Shown here: positions 25,410-38,800 of the stretch, piece by piece
How the letters are laid out: each line of letters starts with the position of its first letter
Position numbering within the stretch: position 1 is the first letter of the stretch
NCBI GenBank assembly: GCA_037102815.1
Contig: BTPP01000002.1
Location: 2,356,001-2,420,000 of the forward strand
Source of the DNA: Neurospora intermedia
Taxonomy: Eukaryota > Ascomycota > Sordariomycetes > Sordariales > Sordariaceae
DNA: 64,000 nt
Direction of reading: 5' to 3'
Position numbers and translations under genes: made by a program
Notes under the pieces: generated by a model
Told to the model about the DNA's origin: nothing
The model's input: the letters and a program-made list of their open reading frames with translations, nothing else
The model's database searches: none

Positions 25410-26174
25410 GTCACGTCTACCCAAGGCGTATGGCACCGTTCTCAGTGCTCTTGCCCAGATTAAGGCTGGAGCAGTTCGATATTTACTGAGATTTGACCTT
25501 TGAGGCGTCGGGAAGGAGGGACGAGATACCGAGGAATTTTTTGGTAGATTCCTTCCTTTAGCATATTTGGCTTGTCATGTAGTCACGAAAAAATGAATTT
25601 CCTTGCGATGACCAAAATATCTGACCAAAAGCTGCTTGCATTGTGCTGTGTTGTAAATCTCAACAGATGTCTTGGTTGAGTCGCACATCTTGAGTTTCCG
25701 CGAGGATTTATCAGCTTACGGCATCATGTGAATTCGCAATTCGAACATGGGAGATAAAGCAGCTCCTGTTTGCTCTAATCGTTCAGTGTCCAATCTTGCC
25801 GTTTTGAAACTTCCATGTGACACGATTTGTTGCTGCAGCTACGCATCGTCACTGCGAGGCTTGCGCGCTAAATTGCTTCGAAGGCCCCATGGTCGAGCGC
25901 GACGCGCTGAGGTGAGTTGCGCTGCGCTGCGACTTATTGTTTTAGCCCGCCTATCAACTGAACCAGGGTTCCTTTCATTCCCGGACCCCCCCCCCCCCCC
26001 CCCCCCCCCTCCTCCCCAAAAAAAAGTTGCGACGCAGCATATCCGTAAGACGACGATACCAGCATTCCTTGACCTGGGGGACTACACGCCATCTTCTTGG
26101 CGTCTTCAATATCCATTACTCACTGCCATATCTCTATGGCTGCGTTTAGTATTTGATATACTCACTAGAGCAAA
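25410..26174. other. Spacer between EF-2 and RNA-binding protein genes
   Basis: Holds the EF-2 3' region and the promoter and leader of the next gene. A 25-base C run (25986-26010) followed by TCCTCCCC and an A run sits about 170 bp upstream of the next start codon. No gene was seen. Confidence 0.55.
25986..26010. repeat. Homopolymer run of 25 C
   Basis: Uninterrupted C run on the plus strand, continued by TCCTCCCC and seven A. The complementary strand is a long G tract. It lies about 165 bp upstream of the start codon at 26175. Confidence 0.9.
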
Positions 26175-28804
26175 ATGCTCTTCCCCGAAGAAGATGAGGT
26201 GCACCTGAAGAGGTGGATCGTGAAGCGGCTAGAAAATACGTCAGTGGCCCTAGCCCCCCCGTCCTTTACACACCTAGATGTAGTCCCTCATGGGCTTCTC
26301 CTAGACCACAGCTAATCATCTTCTGATTATGTAGATCAGATGCCGACGCCGATGTTCTGGCCGACTACGTCCTTGCCCTCTTGCGCACCAACGGCGAGGT
26401 TGACGAAGTCCGCAGACTTTGCGAAACCGAAATCCCAGATTTCCTCAAAGAGGGTAAGAGAAGGGTCACCCTCGGACTGAGCAACGAAGAGGCGAAACTA
26501 ACACGAGTACGTGTGACCAACAAGATTCTTCGGTCTTTGTCCGCGATGTTTTTCAGGCCATCGCCTACAAATCGTACCTGCCCGACGCCCCTTCCGTCCC
26601 GAAGCCCGCTCCTCCTCCTCTGACTGCCTTTGCCACCCCTCCCGTCGCTTTTCCCACTATCCAACCGCCCGGATTATCCTACGACGACGTGCCAGGCCAT
26701 CCCTCCCAATTCCCTTCGTACACCGGTCAATCGCGAAAACGGTCCTTCGACGGACGAGATGAGACGGATGGAAGAGATGGCCAATATGGGGGCAGGGCAC
26801 TAAAGCAACCTCGCCGGGGAGCCGGATTCGGCCCTGGTGGCCGCGGAGGCAGGCCAGACGCTGGGAATGGCTATCTCCCCGCGTATCCGCCCTATCCCGA
26901 GAACGGTCAGTTGCCCCCGGGCTTCCTGACGGGCATGTCCGAGACGCTGGCAGCGTTGCAACAACAAATGGGATTGTCTGCGCCCCCTGGTTATCCGGCC
27001 CCAGCTCAAGGTCAGAGAAGGCGAGCACGGTGCCGTGACTACGAGACGAAGGGATACTGTTCACGCGGTAACACTTGCCTGTTCGAGCACGGGGACGACT
27101 CTATTTACGTTCCTCCTCCCAGCACCTCGTTCGGTTCACAATTTGCGCCTCAACCGAATCCAATCGAGGAATACGATCCCACCAACCCTGGCGTCTTCAC
27201 CTTGCCACCCAACCTCCCCCCTCATCAGTCCATTCATCAGGATGGGGTACATTCTTCCAGAAGCAGAGGAGGCAGACAACAGGGGCCGAAACGTCGCCCG
27301 AAAGCGCCCTTTTCAGCCGACGGCCCCGTATTTGACCGCACCAAGTCAACCATCGTGGTGGAAAACATCCCAGAGGAGAATTTCGACGAGGAGCAGGTTC
27401 GCGGATTTTTCTCCCAGTTTGGAAACATCCTGGAGGTCTCCATGCAGCCTTACAAGAGGCTGGCCATTGTCAAGTATGATAATTGGGCATCGGCGAATGC
27501 GGCCTACAAGTCGCCAAAGGTGGTCTTCGATAACCGGTTCGTCAAGATCTTCTGGTACAAGGAAGAAGACTCTTCTCTACCACCTTCTGTACCTCTAGGT
27601 GGAAGTTCCGAGAAGCATGGTGAGGCAGGTGAAGACGATTACTCAGCGGCTGTGCCCGAGATAGACATGGAGGAGTTTCTACGAAAACAAGAAGAGGCAC
27701 AAAAGGCCCACGAGGAAAAGTTGCGGAAGCTGGAGGAAGTGGAACGCCAACGTGAGGAGCTTGAGAAGCGTCAGCAGGAGCTGCTTGCTAGGCAGCGCGA
27801 AGAGAAAGCCAAGCTGGAGGCCAAGCTGAAGTCCAAGCTGGGCGGTGGGAGTCAGCAGGGCGATGGCAGTGATGATGGATCTAAACCGAAGTCCGTTAGC
27901 GAGGCGCTGCGTGCCCAGCTTGCAGCTCTCGAGGCCGAGGCTAAGCAACTGGGCCTCGATCCCGACGCTATGGATACCTCTTTTTCGACCCCCTCGTGGA
28001 ACGCTAGAGGCGGATATTACGGAAGGGGCGCGTTCAGAGGGGCGTATAGAGCCAGAGGCTTTGCTCCGCGAGGATATCGCGGCGCTCCATTCCGCGGTGG
28101 CGCTAGGGGTAATCACCACGCTGCTTACGCAATGTACTCTTTGGACAACCGACCGAAGAAGGTCACTCTTACCGGCGTGGATTTCACCGACCCTGAGAAG
28201 GACGAGACGCTCAGGCAGTACCTCTTTGTAAGTTACCAGGACATCGATCATTTTTTCCCCTGTTGCTGCGTGTGAACCTTGTGAACCTAACTGGAACGTA
28301 ATTCAGGGCATTGGCGAGTTCACCAACATTCAAACCACCTCCTCAGCAACGGACATCACCTTTACAGATCGCAAGACTGCCGAGAAGTTTTTCAACGGTA
28401 TTTTGCTGAACGGCAAGGAAATCCCCGGAATCGATGGTCAAATCGAAGTGGCATGGAACCCAAGCAGCGGCCCTGGCTCCAGCTCAATGGCTAGTACCCC
28501 AGGCAGCAGCAGCAGCATGGGTGCCGGCGCGACCGTTCAGAAACCCCATTCAGCGCTGTCCGCAGCGGCCATGTCCTTCGTTCCCGGTGGTGGACCACAA
28601 GCGGGTGTCGGTGGTGATGGTGATAGTGCCATGGGCGGCGCAGGAAGCGTCAGTGGTAGCGATAAGGACGTTAACATTGTGCTGGAAAGGAGCGGGAACC
28701 ACACCGGTAATGGGCTTCATCATAACAACCAACATTATGAGAGCCACAAGCAGGGAGACATGGATTATGATGTTGCTGATGAGAATCAGTGGGAAATGTC
28801 CTAG
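26175..28804 (+). CDS. CCCH/RRM RNA-binding protein, RBM26/27-Rmn1 type
   Basis: The architecture fits the RBM26/RBM27 family. The fission-yeast member Rmn1 works with the MTREC complex in nuclear RNA surveillance; that role is inferred here. Four exons: 26175-26239, 26335-26453, 26525-28227 and 28307-28804, coding 794 residues. Order of parts: an N-terminal PWI-like helical domain (about 1-90, LKRWIVKRLENTSDADADVL then DYVLALLR); a Gly/Arg/Pro-rich stretch; one CCCH finger (about 229-251, CRDYETKGYCSRGNTCLFEH); a first RRM (about 333-406, STIVVENIPEENFDEEQVRG); a charged coiled coil (about 440-500, rich in E, K, R, Q); an RGG/Tyr-rich patch; and a C-terminal RRM-like fold (about 600-682). 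The tail is Ser/Gly-rich. The second intron lacks a clear branch site but its join restores FLKEDSSVFVRDVFQAIAYKSY. Family is confident; the complex membership is not shown by sequence. Confidence 0.88.
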
Positions 28805-29621
28805 ATGGAGCTGAGGAGTTTGGGGGCTTTTGTCAAGAAGATCGTGGGAAGACGCGGCAACGCCCATATGGGAGCTCCAAACCGTGAAAAGAGTTTCATG
28901 AGATCAAGGTTTTGAAAAGCGATGACTTAAGGTGGACCGTTCGGTATTCGGTCTATGAGGACCGGAACACGCCCAAGAATGGGAGGCTCTCATTGTCATC
29001 AATATGAATGAGGAGCACCAACGGTTCCACTGCTAGGGGTCAAATGTCCCGATTTAGGGCCGGTGGTGAAAGTGCGGGAACAGACTACCTCGTGCTTGCT
29101 GAGGCAGAGCGAAAGTGCGTACGTAAACAGTCAAGCACGTTGACTGGAAGTATTTTGCACTCTGGTCTTGAAGACCACACTCGCTCATTCCTCGCTATTT
29201 GTGTGAGGACAAGGTAAAGGAAAGCAGGCTGCATAGAAATGTAGTTCTAGGACACTATTTTCACGGGACTGTATTAATATGACCTGGCCTCGAACGAGAC
29301 GTTATCTGCTCATGTTGTATGTGATCATTATAAAACATTTAATCGATATACGGTAGGTATCAAACATCGACAGCTCCGTAGACAAATGAAAAAGAAATTG
29401 ATGGCCAGACACCAATTGACAATGAACATCTGTTGAAGACAACAATTATCGATAACTGATCATTAATTTTCTACATACATAGGCCCTCCCTCCCCCTTCT
29501 TCTTCTCCTCACTTCCACTGAACAAAGGCTGGCATGCACCTTCGGAATACTGACTTCTGATCTGTAATCCACAAAACAGAGTTACTTCTTCCCACGAAAA
29601 ATTCCGCCCTATCCCATTTCT
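28805..29621. other. Convergent 3' intergenic region
   Basis: Lies between the 3' ends of the Rmn1-like gene (plus) and the SEC5 gene (minus). AT-rich with several AATAAA-like hexamers on both strands near the middle. No gene was seen. Confidence 0.5.
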
Positions 29622-32600
29622 CTACCTCTCGCTCCCCGTAGTCCCATAGCTACGCCCCGTATCCCGCGTATCCGTTCTCTCCAGGCCGCTCATATCTCCC
29701 ACCTGAGCAGCCAACATAGCAGCGGACCCAGCCGAAGACCCGGCAGTAGCGGCAGGACCCGTAGTCTTTTTGGGCTTCCTAAAGCACGCAAACTCGCTCT
29801 TGCTCGCCTCCCTCAAGCGCTTCAAGACAGCCCGCATCTCAGGCAACTCAGCCTGCAGCCGCGTCCTCGCATCATTGTCCGTCCGGCTATCCAGCTCCTG
29901 GTACACGGCACTTTGGAGCTCCGAGGCGCGGTCGGTGGTGTAGTGGTTGAGCGTCTGGGCGACAAACTCGACGTCAAGCGTGGCCTGCATGAGCATGCCC
30001 AGGTCGTAGCGGGCGCGGGTCTTGAACGCCTCAAGTAGCTCGCGCGACGTCTGCTCGAGTAAGAAAGAGAGCACCTGGCTGGTTAAGGAGGCGGCCGTCG
30101 TGGAAACCTGCGTGTGCACGAGCACGAGGTCGAGCAGGGCTTCGTAGATGTAGGGCTTCACCTCGCGCGGCTTCTGGCCCGAGGGGGGAGGCCAGTCTGA
30201 GGCGGTCACGCCGGCGCGGATGATGCGACGTAAGGACTCGATCGAGGGGCGGGTGTAGGATTGGAAGAGGCGGGCGTCGATCTGACCGAGGACGTCCCGG
30301 ATGGTCTTGGTTTCGTCAGTGAGCTTGACGGAGAAGGCGTTCTCGAATTGGGTGTTGAGGTTCGGGACAACTTCGGAACGGAGAGCTTGGAGGTTGCTGA
30401 GGGTGAGAAGCATGCGGACATTCTAGGGATGGTCGTTAGCAATCTGTGACGAGGATGGAGTATCAAGTAGGAGATTGGAACCGCTTACACTATCGCCGGC
30501 GTCAATGGTGGCGCCCCCGATTGTTGATACCCGCAGCCTAGAGGGGTTATTGACAAGAACAAAATCATTGGCATCCGTCGTCCAGTCATCGTCAGGCTTC
30601 TTGATGGGTAGCTCTGCGTTTTCTACCATGCCATGGAGGGCTTTGTAGAGCGTGGTGACATACTGACTCCGCACCATTTGTAGTAGTTTCGTCGCAGGTG
30701 GTAGGACTATATCCTCGGCCCCGGGCTTGGTCATGGCTTCGGAAACATATAGGATCTTTTGCATTCCACTTAGCAAAGCCCTCTCAAATGCGGCAAAGCT
30801 GGCGGGCATCTTTGTCACATCCTTCCGGGTCGGTGACCTGTTCCAGTCCTCCACATATTTGATGTTCTCGGAATCTCTGTTCCATGCGGCGCAAAGAGCA
30901 GTTACACATCTCTCCCTGGTTGCGTTCACGAGACTTCTCAGCTGCTCCAGCTCTGAAGGGTCACCCTTGCCGACCGGGGCAAGAGAGGCCATATCAGAAG
31001 CCCCAGATCCGACGAGAGTGAGCATTTTTGCGAGATAGTGGGCTCCGCTGATTGAGTTGGACCACGGTGGCCAGAACGCAAACTTCTCCCACGCTTCTCC
31101 TCGCTTCGGTGATGGGGGCGGAAGGTTATTCGGGTCGAGATTGATAGGGACTCGTAGGGTAGTGGTCTGAATGGCTGACCCTGGTGTTGTGGATGGGTTC
31201 GGTGTGTTCGGTGTAGACGGTAGAGGAGACACAAGCGCAGAGAGGTCTTCCGGTGGAGGGCCGGTAAAGAAGGACAGAACATGCTCCCTGATCATGTCAA
31301 CCAGCTCGACCGTGGCCCTCTGCAGTTCCTGGGAGCTCTGCTGGGTGAGTCTATGATGTCCCTGCGATTCCCCCTTGTAGCCAAGAGGGAGAGTTCTCTG
31401 AGTATTGCCGTCCATGAAGCCCTGTACTGTTTGCCAGAATTCAACGACTTCACCCAAAATGCCCTGAGGCGACATGAGGTTGTTCATGAAAGCCACTATC
31501 GTCTCCCAAACATCCAGAACCTCGGCCGAGTCAAAAGTCGGTGTTTTGCTTTCGATGGACTGCCTGCCGAGTCCTCTCAAATTTGACGCTATTGCTTGAG
31601 GGCTAGGCTTCTCAACATTTGCTAGACGCCGTCGCAGCACTTCGATTTCGACCTTTGACTTCTCCGCTGTCGATTGAATTCTACTTTTCAGATACGCAAC
31701 CCGGCTCTGTAACCATGCCCAGATGGGGTTCTCCTCAACACCTAGTTCCAGGAGAAGCGTTATCAGGTCCATATGCTGATCATGCGCCTGTCCTGGTGTT
31801 GCGTCCGACTTGGCCATTGCTTGAGGGGACACGAGTCTTCGCCACACGTCTCTCCTGAATAACTGTATCTGCTCGTCCACATCATGCCACATTCGTGCTG
31901 CAAGGAGGATCTTGTACAGTTGTGCCTCAGTGGGTTCGCCTGACCCGATATTCTGGGCGATCTGCTTCGCTTCATCAGCGAATCGTCTGGCCCTGTTATA
32001 CTCCTCAACCAAACTCTCGTGATCTTTCCGTTTAATACTCTCGGCCAATGCAGCACTGATCTCGACATAGTCTTTGTAGGTGTCAAGAGAGGATCCCACT
32101 GTCTTTAAGTGTTCCTCCTTCTCACGTCCGCCCAATGCGGGTCCCCAGAAATCCTCAGCCTTGGCAGAAACATCGAGCAAGGGAGCCTTTACGCCCATGA
32201 CACCGTACTCACTCTCCCTGATCAGCGCATTCTTCTTTCGAGGGTCAATCGTCGGGCCCAGGGAGTTTGCCAGACCACCAGCGGCACTAGTACTCTGAAA
32301 ACTATTCCGACTAGCGTGCCTTGAGTGGGCCCTGGCACTGGCACGGGGAGCTGCTGGCTCAGCCCCGCGATACTTCATTTCCTTGTAAACATTGTCGATT
32401 GTAGCCTTTGCCCTGACGAAGCGTTCGAAATTTGACTCGACGAGAACCTTGAGGGATGCCGACTTTTGGTCGATCGACTGGTTCAACACTTCCAATCCGT
32501 TGAGCAACGCTTCGGTACTGTCAGTCGCATGGACCTGAGAGAGAAAAAGCGCCGGGGAAAATGTCGTCGATGAAAGCAGGAATCGGTTTCCTAGATCAAA

Positions 32601-33013
32601 CCAAGTGTGTGTCAATGATCAAGTCCCCGTTTGGGCCATCGGCTGCTGCCCTCGCTATGCGCAGCGGTCGGAAAGATAAACTCACGGAGCTTTTGGTCAT
32701 CTTGCAACGGAACTCCCATCTGCTTCAGCGTCCGTACCACACTGTCGGTGGTACCCAAGGGGTCGGGTTCGTCCCTCTGAACCAGATTACCAACACCACT
32801 GGCCGAAGTCTCGGAACCGGGCACCACGCTACTCCTGTTGCTCACAACCCGCTCCAGCGCCTGGAACCTTGACTTCCTCCTGTTGGCCTTTTGCTTCGCC
32901 GTTTCATCGTCGGAAACATCACTGTTGTTGTCCTTCTCGGCCGGCCACTCGACTAGGTTGAGAGAGGAGACTTGATAAAAGTCAAGAATGGTCCGCTCTG
33001 TGTCGGCCGCCAT
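29622..33013 (-). CDS. SEC5: Exocyst complex component Sec5
   Basis: Subunit of the exocyst, the eight-protein tether that docks secretory vesicles at growth sites such as the hyphal tip. Three exons on the minus strand: 33013-32686, 32590-30489 and 30422-29622, coding 1076 residues. Exon 1 begins MAADTERTILDFYQVSSLNL and ends DDQKLR. The join to exon 2 gives LRNRFLLSSTTFSPALFLSQVH, followed by the family block ESNFERFVRAKATIDNVYKEM. Exon 2 joins exon 3 as GDS/NVRMLLTLSNLQALRSEVVPNL. Introns have GTGAGT and GTAAGC donors and CTAG acceptors, with CTAAC just upstream in the second. As in other fungi the animal N-terminal TIG domain is absent. The C-terminus is Ala/Gly/Ser-rich. It shares a 1.2 kb divergent upstream region with the IDH2 gene. 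Identification is confident. Confidence 0.93.
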
Positions 33014-34229
33014 AGTGTCCTCCTAGCTCTGACAGAAGTCCCGTCGATCCTCGGCCTTGGAAAGTCGGGCTCGCTATCCTCGCTGTTACCGATATCCGTA
33101 ATTCGAAATGAATGCGTCCGTCTTACGGCCCAGTTGTGTCCATGCGATTCGAGTATCGTAATTAAACCGTTATGGCGTATGTCGAAACTTGATCCTGACA
33201 GTTTGGTGTCGCTTCTTTCCCGCGTCCTCGGTCAGTCACCCTGACACCGGCGTGGTTGATGGGGGCACTTGGCAGTCCAGGGGTTCAGTGGAGCATTTGC
33301 GGGGGTGAGTGTTGTCCACCTAGTCGCGTGTTTAAGAGGGCGCTCGCGACGGGTAGGTCTTACAAGCTATGGTGCTTGTGCTCACCTGTAACGCGGGCGG
33401 TCAGCAGCAAGGGAACCGCCCCTGGGATTGGTACACTAGTACCTACCTAGGTACCTGAGTTACGGTCTTTGGCAGATGAACCTCGAATATAGGTAGCGTA
33501 CGTATTCGCGGCACGCCAAGGCAGGCGCAGGCACATACTAATGTAAGGCCACAGGAACGGACAGAAAGGAGGCTGCACAGAAGGCTTCCGTCGCGTCCGG
33601 TACAGTACGTATCCTAGAGTAGGTATCATCTTTAATTACTTCTTGCAGGGCATGCGGGATGCTCGGGCGCGACTGATAACGTGGCATATTACATTCCATC
33701 ATTTGTAGAGGTAGGTACCTAGAGGTAGGTAGGGACACACAGCTGGAGAGACAGTGGAAGATAGGTAGATGCTAGCAGTTTAGCACTGATTAGCAGCGGA
33801 TTACTAGCTTCGGGGACGGCCCGGCGATTGTGAAGGAGATACGAAAGTCCGGCTAGCTTCCGGGTATGGGTGGGGTTGAGAAGACGTCAGGTTCGCCTTA
33901 CGGCCAGGAGTGGAAGCAGCGAAGAAGTGGCAGACGGCGGAAGACAGCAGCTAGGTAGACGGGCCAAGCCTTGCATTGACTGGCGCATCCCGGCTGCGCA
34001 CGGTCCAGACGAATGGGCCCAAAAACTTGTACTGGTGAACGTGGTGGGCTGGCACGCTGGTTGGCTGTGGCTTTGTTTTGCGGGAAGACCTCCATCACTT
34101 TTTACCTCATCTACGGACTTTTCCCTGATCCTGATAATTCTCTGTACCCGTCCGCACCACTTACACTCCTTTCTTCCGTACACATCAGGGTTCTCCGGGA
34201 AGAGGTGTCATCCGCAAACCACCTCCAAA
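33014..34229. other. Divergent intergenic region between SEC5 and IDH2
   Basis: Both genes are transcribed away from this region, so it holds two promoters. It contains several short palindromic AGGTACCT/ACCTAGGT motifs (around 33430-33455 and 33708-33735). No protein-coding gene was seen; the open frames here overlap each other and have no coding character. Confidence 0.55.
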
Positions 34230-35801
34230 ATGCTCGCCCTTAGATCAATTGCCGCTCCTGCGCAGCGCCAGGCCTTCCGCGCCGCTCCCCGCGCCGTGTC
34301 GGTTTCCTTCCAGGTATGGTGGTAGCTCCCAAGCAACAGCAAGGGACGGAATATGGCGGTTCTCACTGCCCACTCCCCTGCTGTAACTGCAGTCCTGTGG
34401 TTATGTTGTGTGAGACATTGAAGAACCCATCTAACTCTTATCTCTTGGTCTTACAGAACCGTTTCTACTCTTCCCGCGTTGCCCAGTTCACCGGCCAGAA
34501 GGATGCCAGCGTAAGCCATCCTGCCCCCCATTTCTCGACGGAAGAAACAAGAAGGCTTTGCGACAGCCCACGACGACGGGGTGTCGGGTTTGAAAACCAC
34601 TCAGACCCGGTCGCGATATGCTACTGTTCCAGATTACGGATAGACCGCTAAAGGTTTCAACAGGGCAAGTACACTGTCTCCTTGATCGAGGGTGATGGCA
34701 TTGGTCCCGAGATCGCCGTTGCCGTCAAGGACATCTTCGCTGCCGCTCAGGTTCGTTGAACACCCCCGCCTGCCTGTCTATGATATGGGCATCGACGCGC
34801 GGTCTGCTGACACTTGAAACTAGACGCCCATTAACTGGGAGCCTATCAACGTTGACCCCATCCTCAAGGATGGCAAGACCGCTATTCCTGATGCCGCCAT
34901 CGAGAGCATCAGGCGCAACAAGATTGCCCTCAAGGGTCCCCTCGCCGTATGTTGGCCTCCTAGCTTCCGAATCGCAAAGATAACAACAGCCTTACTGAAC
35001 TCTGTCTAGACTCCCATTGGCAAGGGCCACGTTTCCCTCAACCTGACCCTCCGCAGGACCTTCAACCTTTTCGCCAACCTGCGCCCTTGCCGCTCCGTTG
35101 CCGGCTTCAAGACCCCCTACGACGGCGTTGACACCGTCCTTATTCGTGAAAACACCGAGGGCGAGTACTCTGGCATTGAGCACGTCGTTGTCGATGGTGT
35201 CGTCCAGTCCATCAAGCTCATCACCCGCGAGGCCTCCGAGCGTGTCCTCCGCTACGCTTTCGAGCAGGCCCGCGCTATCAACCGCAAGAAGGTCCGCGTT
35301 GTCCACAAGGCCACCATTATGAAGATGTCCGACGGTCTCTTCCTCAACACCGCCCGCGAGGTTGCCCAGGACTTCCCCGATATCGAGTTCGATGCCGAGC
35401 TTCTCGACAACACCTGCCTCAAGATGACCACCGACCCTACTCCCTACAACGACAAGGTTCTCGTCATGCCCAACCTTTACGGTGACATTCTCTCCGACAT
35501 GTGCGCCGGTCTCATTGGTGGTCTCGGTCTCACCCCCTCCGGCAACATCGGTGATGAGTGCTCCATCTTCGAGGCCGTCCACGGCTCCGCCCCCGATATT
35601 GCTGGCAAGGGTCTTGCCAACCCCACCGCTCTCCTTCTCTCCTCCATGATGATGCTCCGTCACATGGGTCTCAACGAGTACGCCGACAAGATTGAGAAGG
35701 CTGCTTTCGACACTCTTGCTGAGGGCAAGGTTCTGACTGGTGATCTTGGTGGCAAGGCCTCCACCAAGGATTTCACTTCTGCTATTATCGACAGGCTATG
35801 A
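34230..35801 (+). CDS. IDH2: NAD-dependent isocitrate dehydrogenase subunit 2, mitochondrial
   Basis: Catalytic-type subunit of the mitochondrial NAD-isocitrate dehydrogenase, which converts isocitrate and NAD+ to 2-oxoglutarate, CO2 and NADH in the TCA cycle; it pairs with Idh1. Five exons: 34230-34313, 34457-34510, 34664-34750, 34824-34946 and 35010-35801, coding 379 residues, the usual size. The first exon encodes an Arg/Ala-rich mitochondrial presequence ([20 protein letters not shown]). Landmarks are [20 protein letters not shown], the substrate-loop region [43 protein letters not shown], and the metal/NAD motif [20 protein letters not shown] followed by [17 protein letters not shown]. 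All four introns lie in the first half, and all exon joins are in phase 0. Strong C-ending codon use indicates high expression. Presence of YSGIEH and the full metal motif supports Idh2 and not the regulatory Idh1; this subunit call is likely but not certain. Confidence 0.92.
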
Positions 35802-38800
35802 TACCATAACTTTTCCTGTAATGCATTTTCTTGGCTAGTAGGGTTCCTGTAGTAGACTGTATCACAACGATCTATTCCCTTTGTTTATAAACCCAAATAA
35901 CGGCGGTCCTTTTCGTTGAGACAGTTGAATTCTACAAAGGCGTTGGAAGGTACCCATCCTAATCCTTTGATGCCCGTTTAAATAACTCTGCGTTGCGTGC
36001 TTGGCAGACTAGTTTGGGTGCCAGATCTTTGGTCACGATACTTTCTATCCTCTGCTTGCGCATGCGTCACATGTATATTTCTTAACCCTTATATATCAAC
36101 CACGCCTAGAGGGATCACATGCGACGAGGTGATCTGTTGTTCCCAGGACCTCTCGGTGGCCGTGACTTCAGTTGAAGTTAACGCAGAGGACAAGGACTTC
36201 ACGACCAGCTCCGGTCTATTTGGCCTGGCGTGAAGCTGTTTGTGATAGTTGTAGTGGAGTTACTTTCACCAATGCTTGCCAAGGCTTGCAGAGGTAGTTT
36301 AAAAGGCAGATCTGCCCCCTATCTTCCTCGAGCTTCAGTTGTGAAACCAAGCGGCCGGCAGAGATATTACATCAGCCATGTCACCTCTACGGGTACCTAC
36401 ATGTTGATGGTCGATAAGCTGCCAATGACTGAGTAACTGGCGGTGATGGCACAACCCCTTTTAACCCCACAGTGGGCTCAACTTCCCATCCTTACCCACG
36501 GATGATACTTTAGTCCAATGCAGGAGCCGAGACGGGAATTGGGCCATGTCAATCAACTCTCCCCCGCCCTGTTCCGAGAACGACCCTGAAGTCTTTTCCT
36601 ATCATCCTTCCAGGTCGAGTAATCGCATACTGAACATCCCCAAGTTCTCTACATGTGTCGAACTTTCAATGTTTTATGAGAGTTTCCCTGCTCTTCATGA
36701 AAGACATTCTACACTGGTCCAGTTTCGATGAATATGCCCGACCTGAAACAAGTCCCTACTTTTTAGGGAAAACTGGTAGCGATATTGTTACCGATACCGG
36801 AGGACAGAGTCCCCAAGCGTATGATAGAGATGACGGCACCGAGTCAGTCTAGGCTGTTCCATCAGCTTTCTAGTTCAACTTTTTCCCCTTCTAGCGCCTA
36901 TGTGGGAAAACCCCTATGAATCAATGTGTTGTCGTTGTTCCTTTTAACGCTGTGGCCGCGATGTCCCGATGTGAGGCTCCTCCTTTCTGCGGGTGTTGTG
37001 GGGGGGGCTCGATTGGTTCATCTCTTGGCTGTCGACGGACATATTTACCCTCACCAATTAAAGATCGCTGCGGATACCCTGTGCTTCCGTTTAGGGAAAG
37101 CGGTATGGAGTTACTATCATGACGTCGCTCCATCAAGACAGTTGGAAAACTGTCGATAACTGTGACCGGCTCTCTTCTCGGGTGTCAATATTAGGGTTAC
37201 ACACGGGCCTGCAAGCCAAAACTTTACCATCGACGGACTGGGACAGACTGTGTAAGATGAATGCTGCTACACGCTAGTTTTATGACCCCAAAATGCGCAC
37301 ATTGAATTACTTGTACATATCCTTTTTATTCCCGTCCGTCACAGGTTCCAGCGATGGATGGAATAGGGGCTCGGCACCGAGGAGAGGCCGGCGCTTCTTT
37401 TCACCATGCAATCCGGAAGGTGCGGATATGACGGCAAATCATTTGAAGTTCACGAGGTAACCGCCACACTTCCTCAATATAGACGCGAAGAGCGCGATGC
37501 CCAAGGCCCATTGTCAACACATAGGTACCTGTATATGGCGTAATATTAACCACCCAATTTCTCTCCGCTCCGCACATCCAAAAGTTCAACGTTTACTCTC
37601 ATGTTGCTACGAAATACTTTTCAAAGTTGTGCCACCATCGATTGTCAGAACATATGGCACTTTGCGGTCAACTGCCTACAGTAGCGATCCTCAGCCCACT
37701 AACGTAAACCGACAAGTCGGATAATCGGCAACATCTCGTCTCGTGGCGGCCGCACATCACATCAGCGCATCACCGACGAACTTGTGTCTCAGAGGGGGTC
37801 TCAGAATGCCCGAGAGAATACTAGACATCTCCATGGAAACAGCCACGCAGTCTACGCAAGTTACCCAGTTGACATCTCAATAACGTTGGCTTCTAAGGGT
37901 GGCAACGACCGGGTAACCACGCCCCTCCAGCGAACTCGAAGGTTGGCCGTCTAGGCGCAACAACCAGGTTCAACGGGGCAGTGGAAAACTTCCAGAAAAT
38001 AATGGAGGTTGCCCGGAACTACACATCGGATTCGGTGAGGAATCGTGTTATCGTTCCAAGTGTGCCTTACGCAGACCACGAAATGCTTTGGTTCGACGCA
38101 TAGTGGTAGCTAACGGGAACATCGGTGATTCTCATTTTGGATCGTTCGAGCGCTTGTGCATTTCTTCGCAACACCGAGTCTCTGGCTCACTGTCTCGCAT
38201 CAGAACAAAATGTTGGAAGTCATAGAAGCTGCAGAGTAAGTTCTGTGCCCAGACCAGCTCCAGTCGTCTGTCTCCCCAGACTGCACATTCGCAACCCCTG
38301 AGCCCCAGACCGTCTCCTCTTCGTCTGCCCCGATTCTCTACGATCTCTACTTACCGAACCCCGCTCATTGACAGCGTTGTACCCATTAACATCAGACCAA
38401 GATAAATCGCCAATGTTTTCGAAAGAAGCCCGAGATTCCAGGAATAACCTATCTTCTCTAGGAATTCCAGAAAATCCCACGTACCGACTAGCCAGGGTCT
38501 GGTACTGTGGTGACTGATGAGCTGCCGACATGAGGGCGGGGTGGGAGGCCCGGTGTCCAACGCATGACGATTGGAGCATTTAACGGTAGAACGGGATTAC
38601 ATAACGCACAAAAGAAGCCCCGAAGGCATCGGTCTGGTTTCCATGCACAGGGACCTTGGGACTTTCGAGGCGATGGACCCCCGCGAGATATGCACCATGT
38701 AGCGTAAGAATTGCTGGGGTACCAGGGGTTTTCTACACAGTAGGCATGCTCCGGCAAGCGCAGATGCAGGACGGCGTGGGTCCACGGCTTGCTAACAAAT

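Noticed and set aside
23022-25436. 804-codon open frame antisense to EF-2
   Set aside because: It mirrors the strongly C-ending codons of EF-2; the translated sequence is Leu/Gly/Val/Asp-rich with no motif. It is a codon-bias shadow.
34992-35663. 223-codon open frame antisense to IDH2
   Set aside because: Same codon-bias shadow effect as over EF-2; no family resemblance.
38080-38110. Possible tRNA B-box (GGTTCGACGCA)
   Set aside because: The two final conserved C residues are missing and no A box lies upstream.
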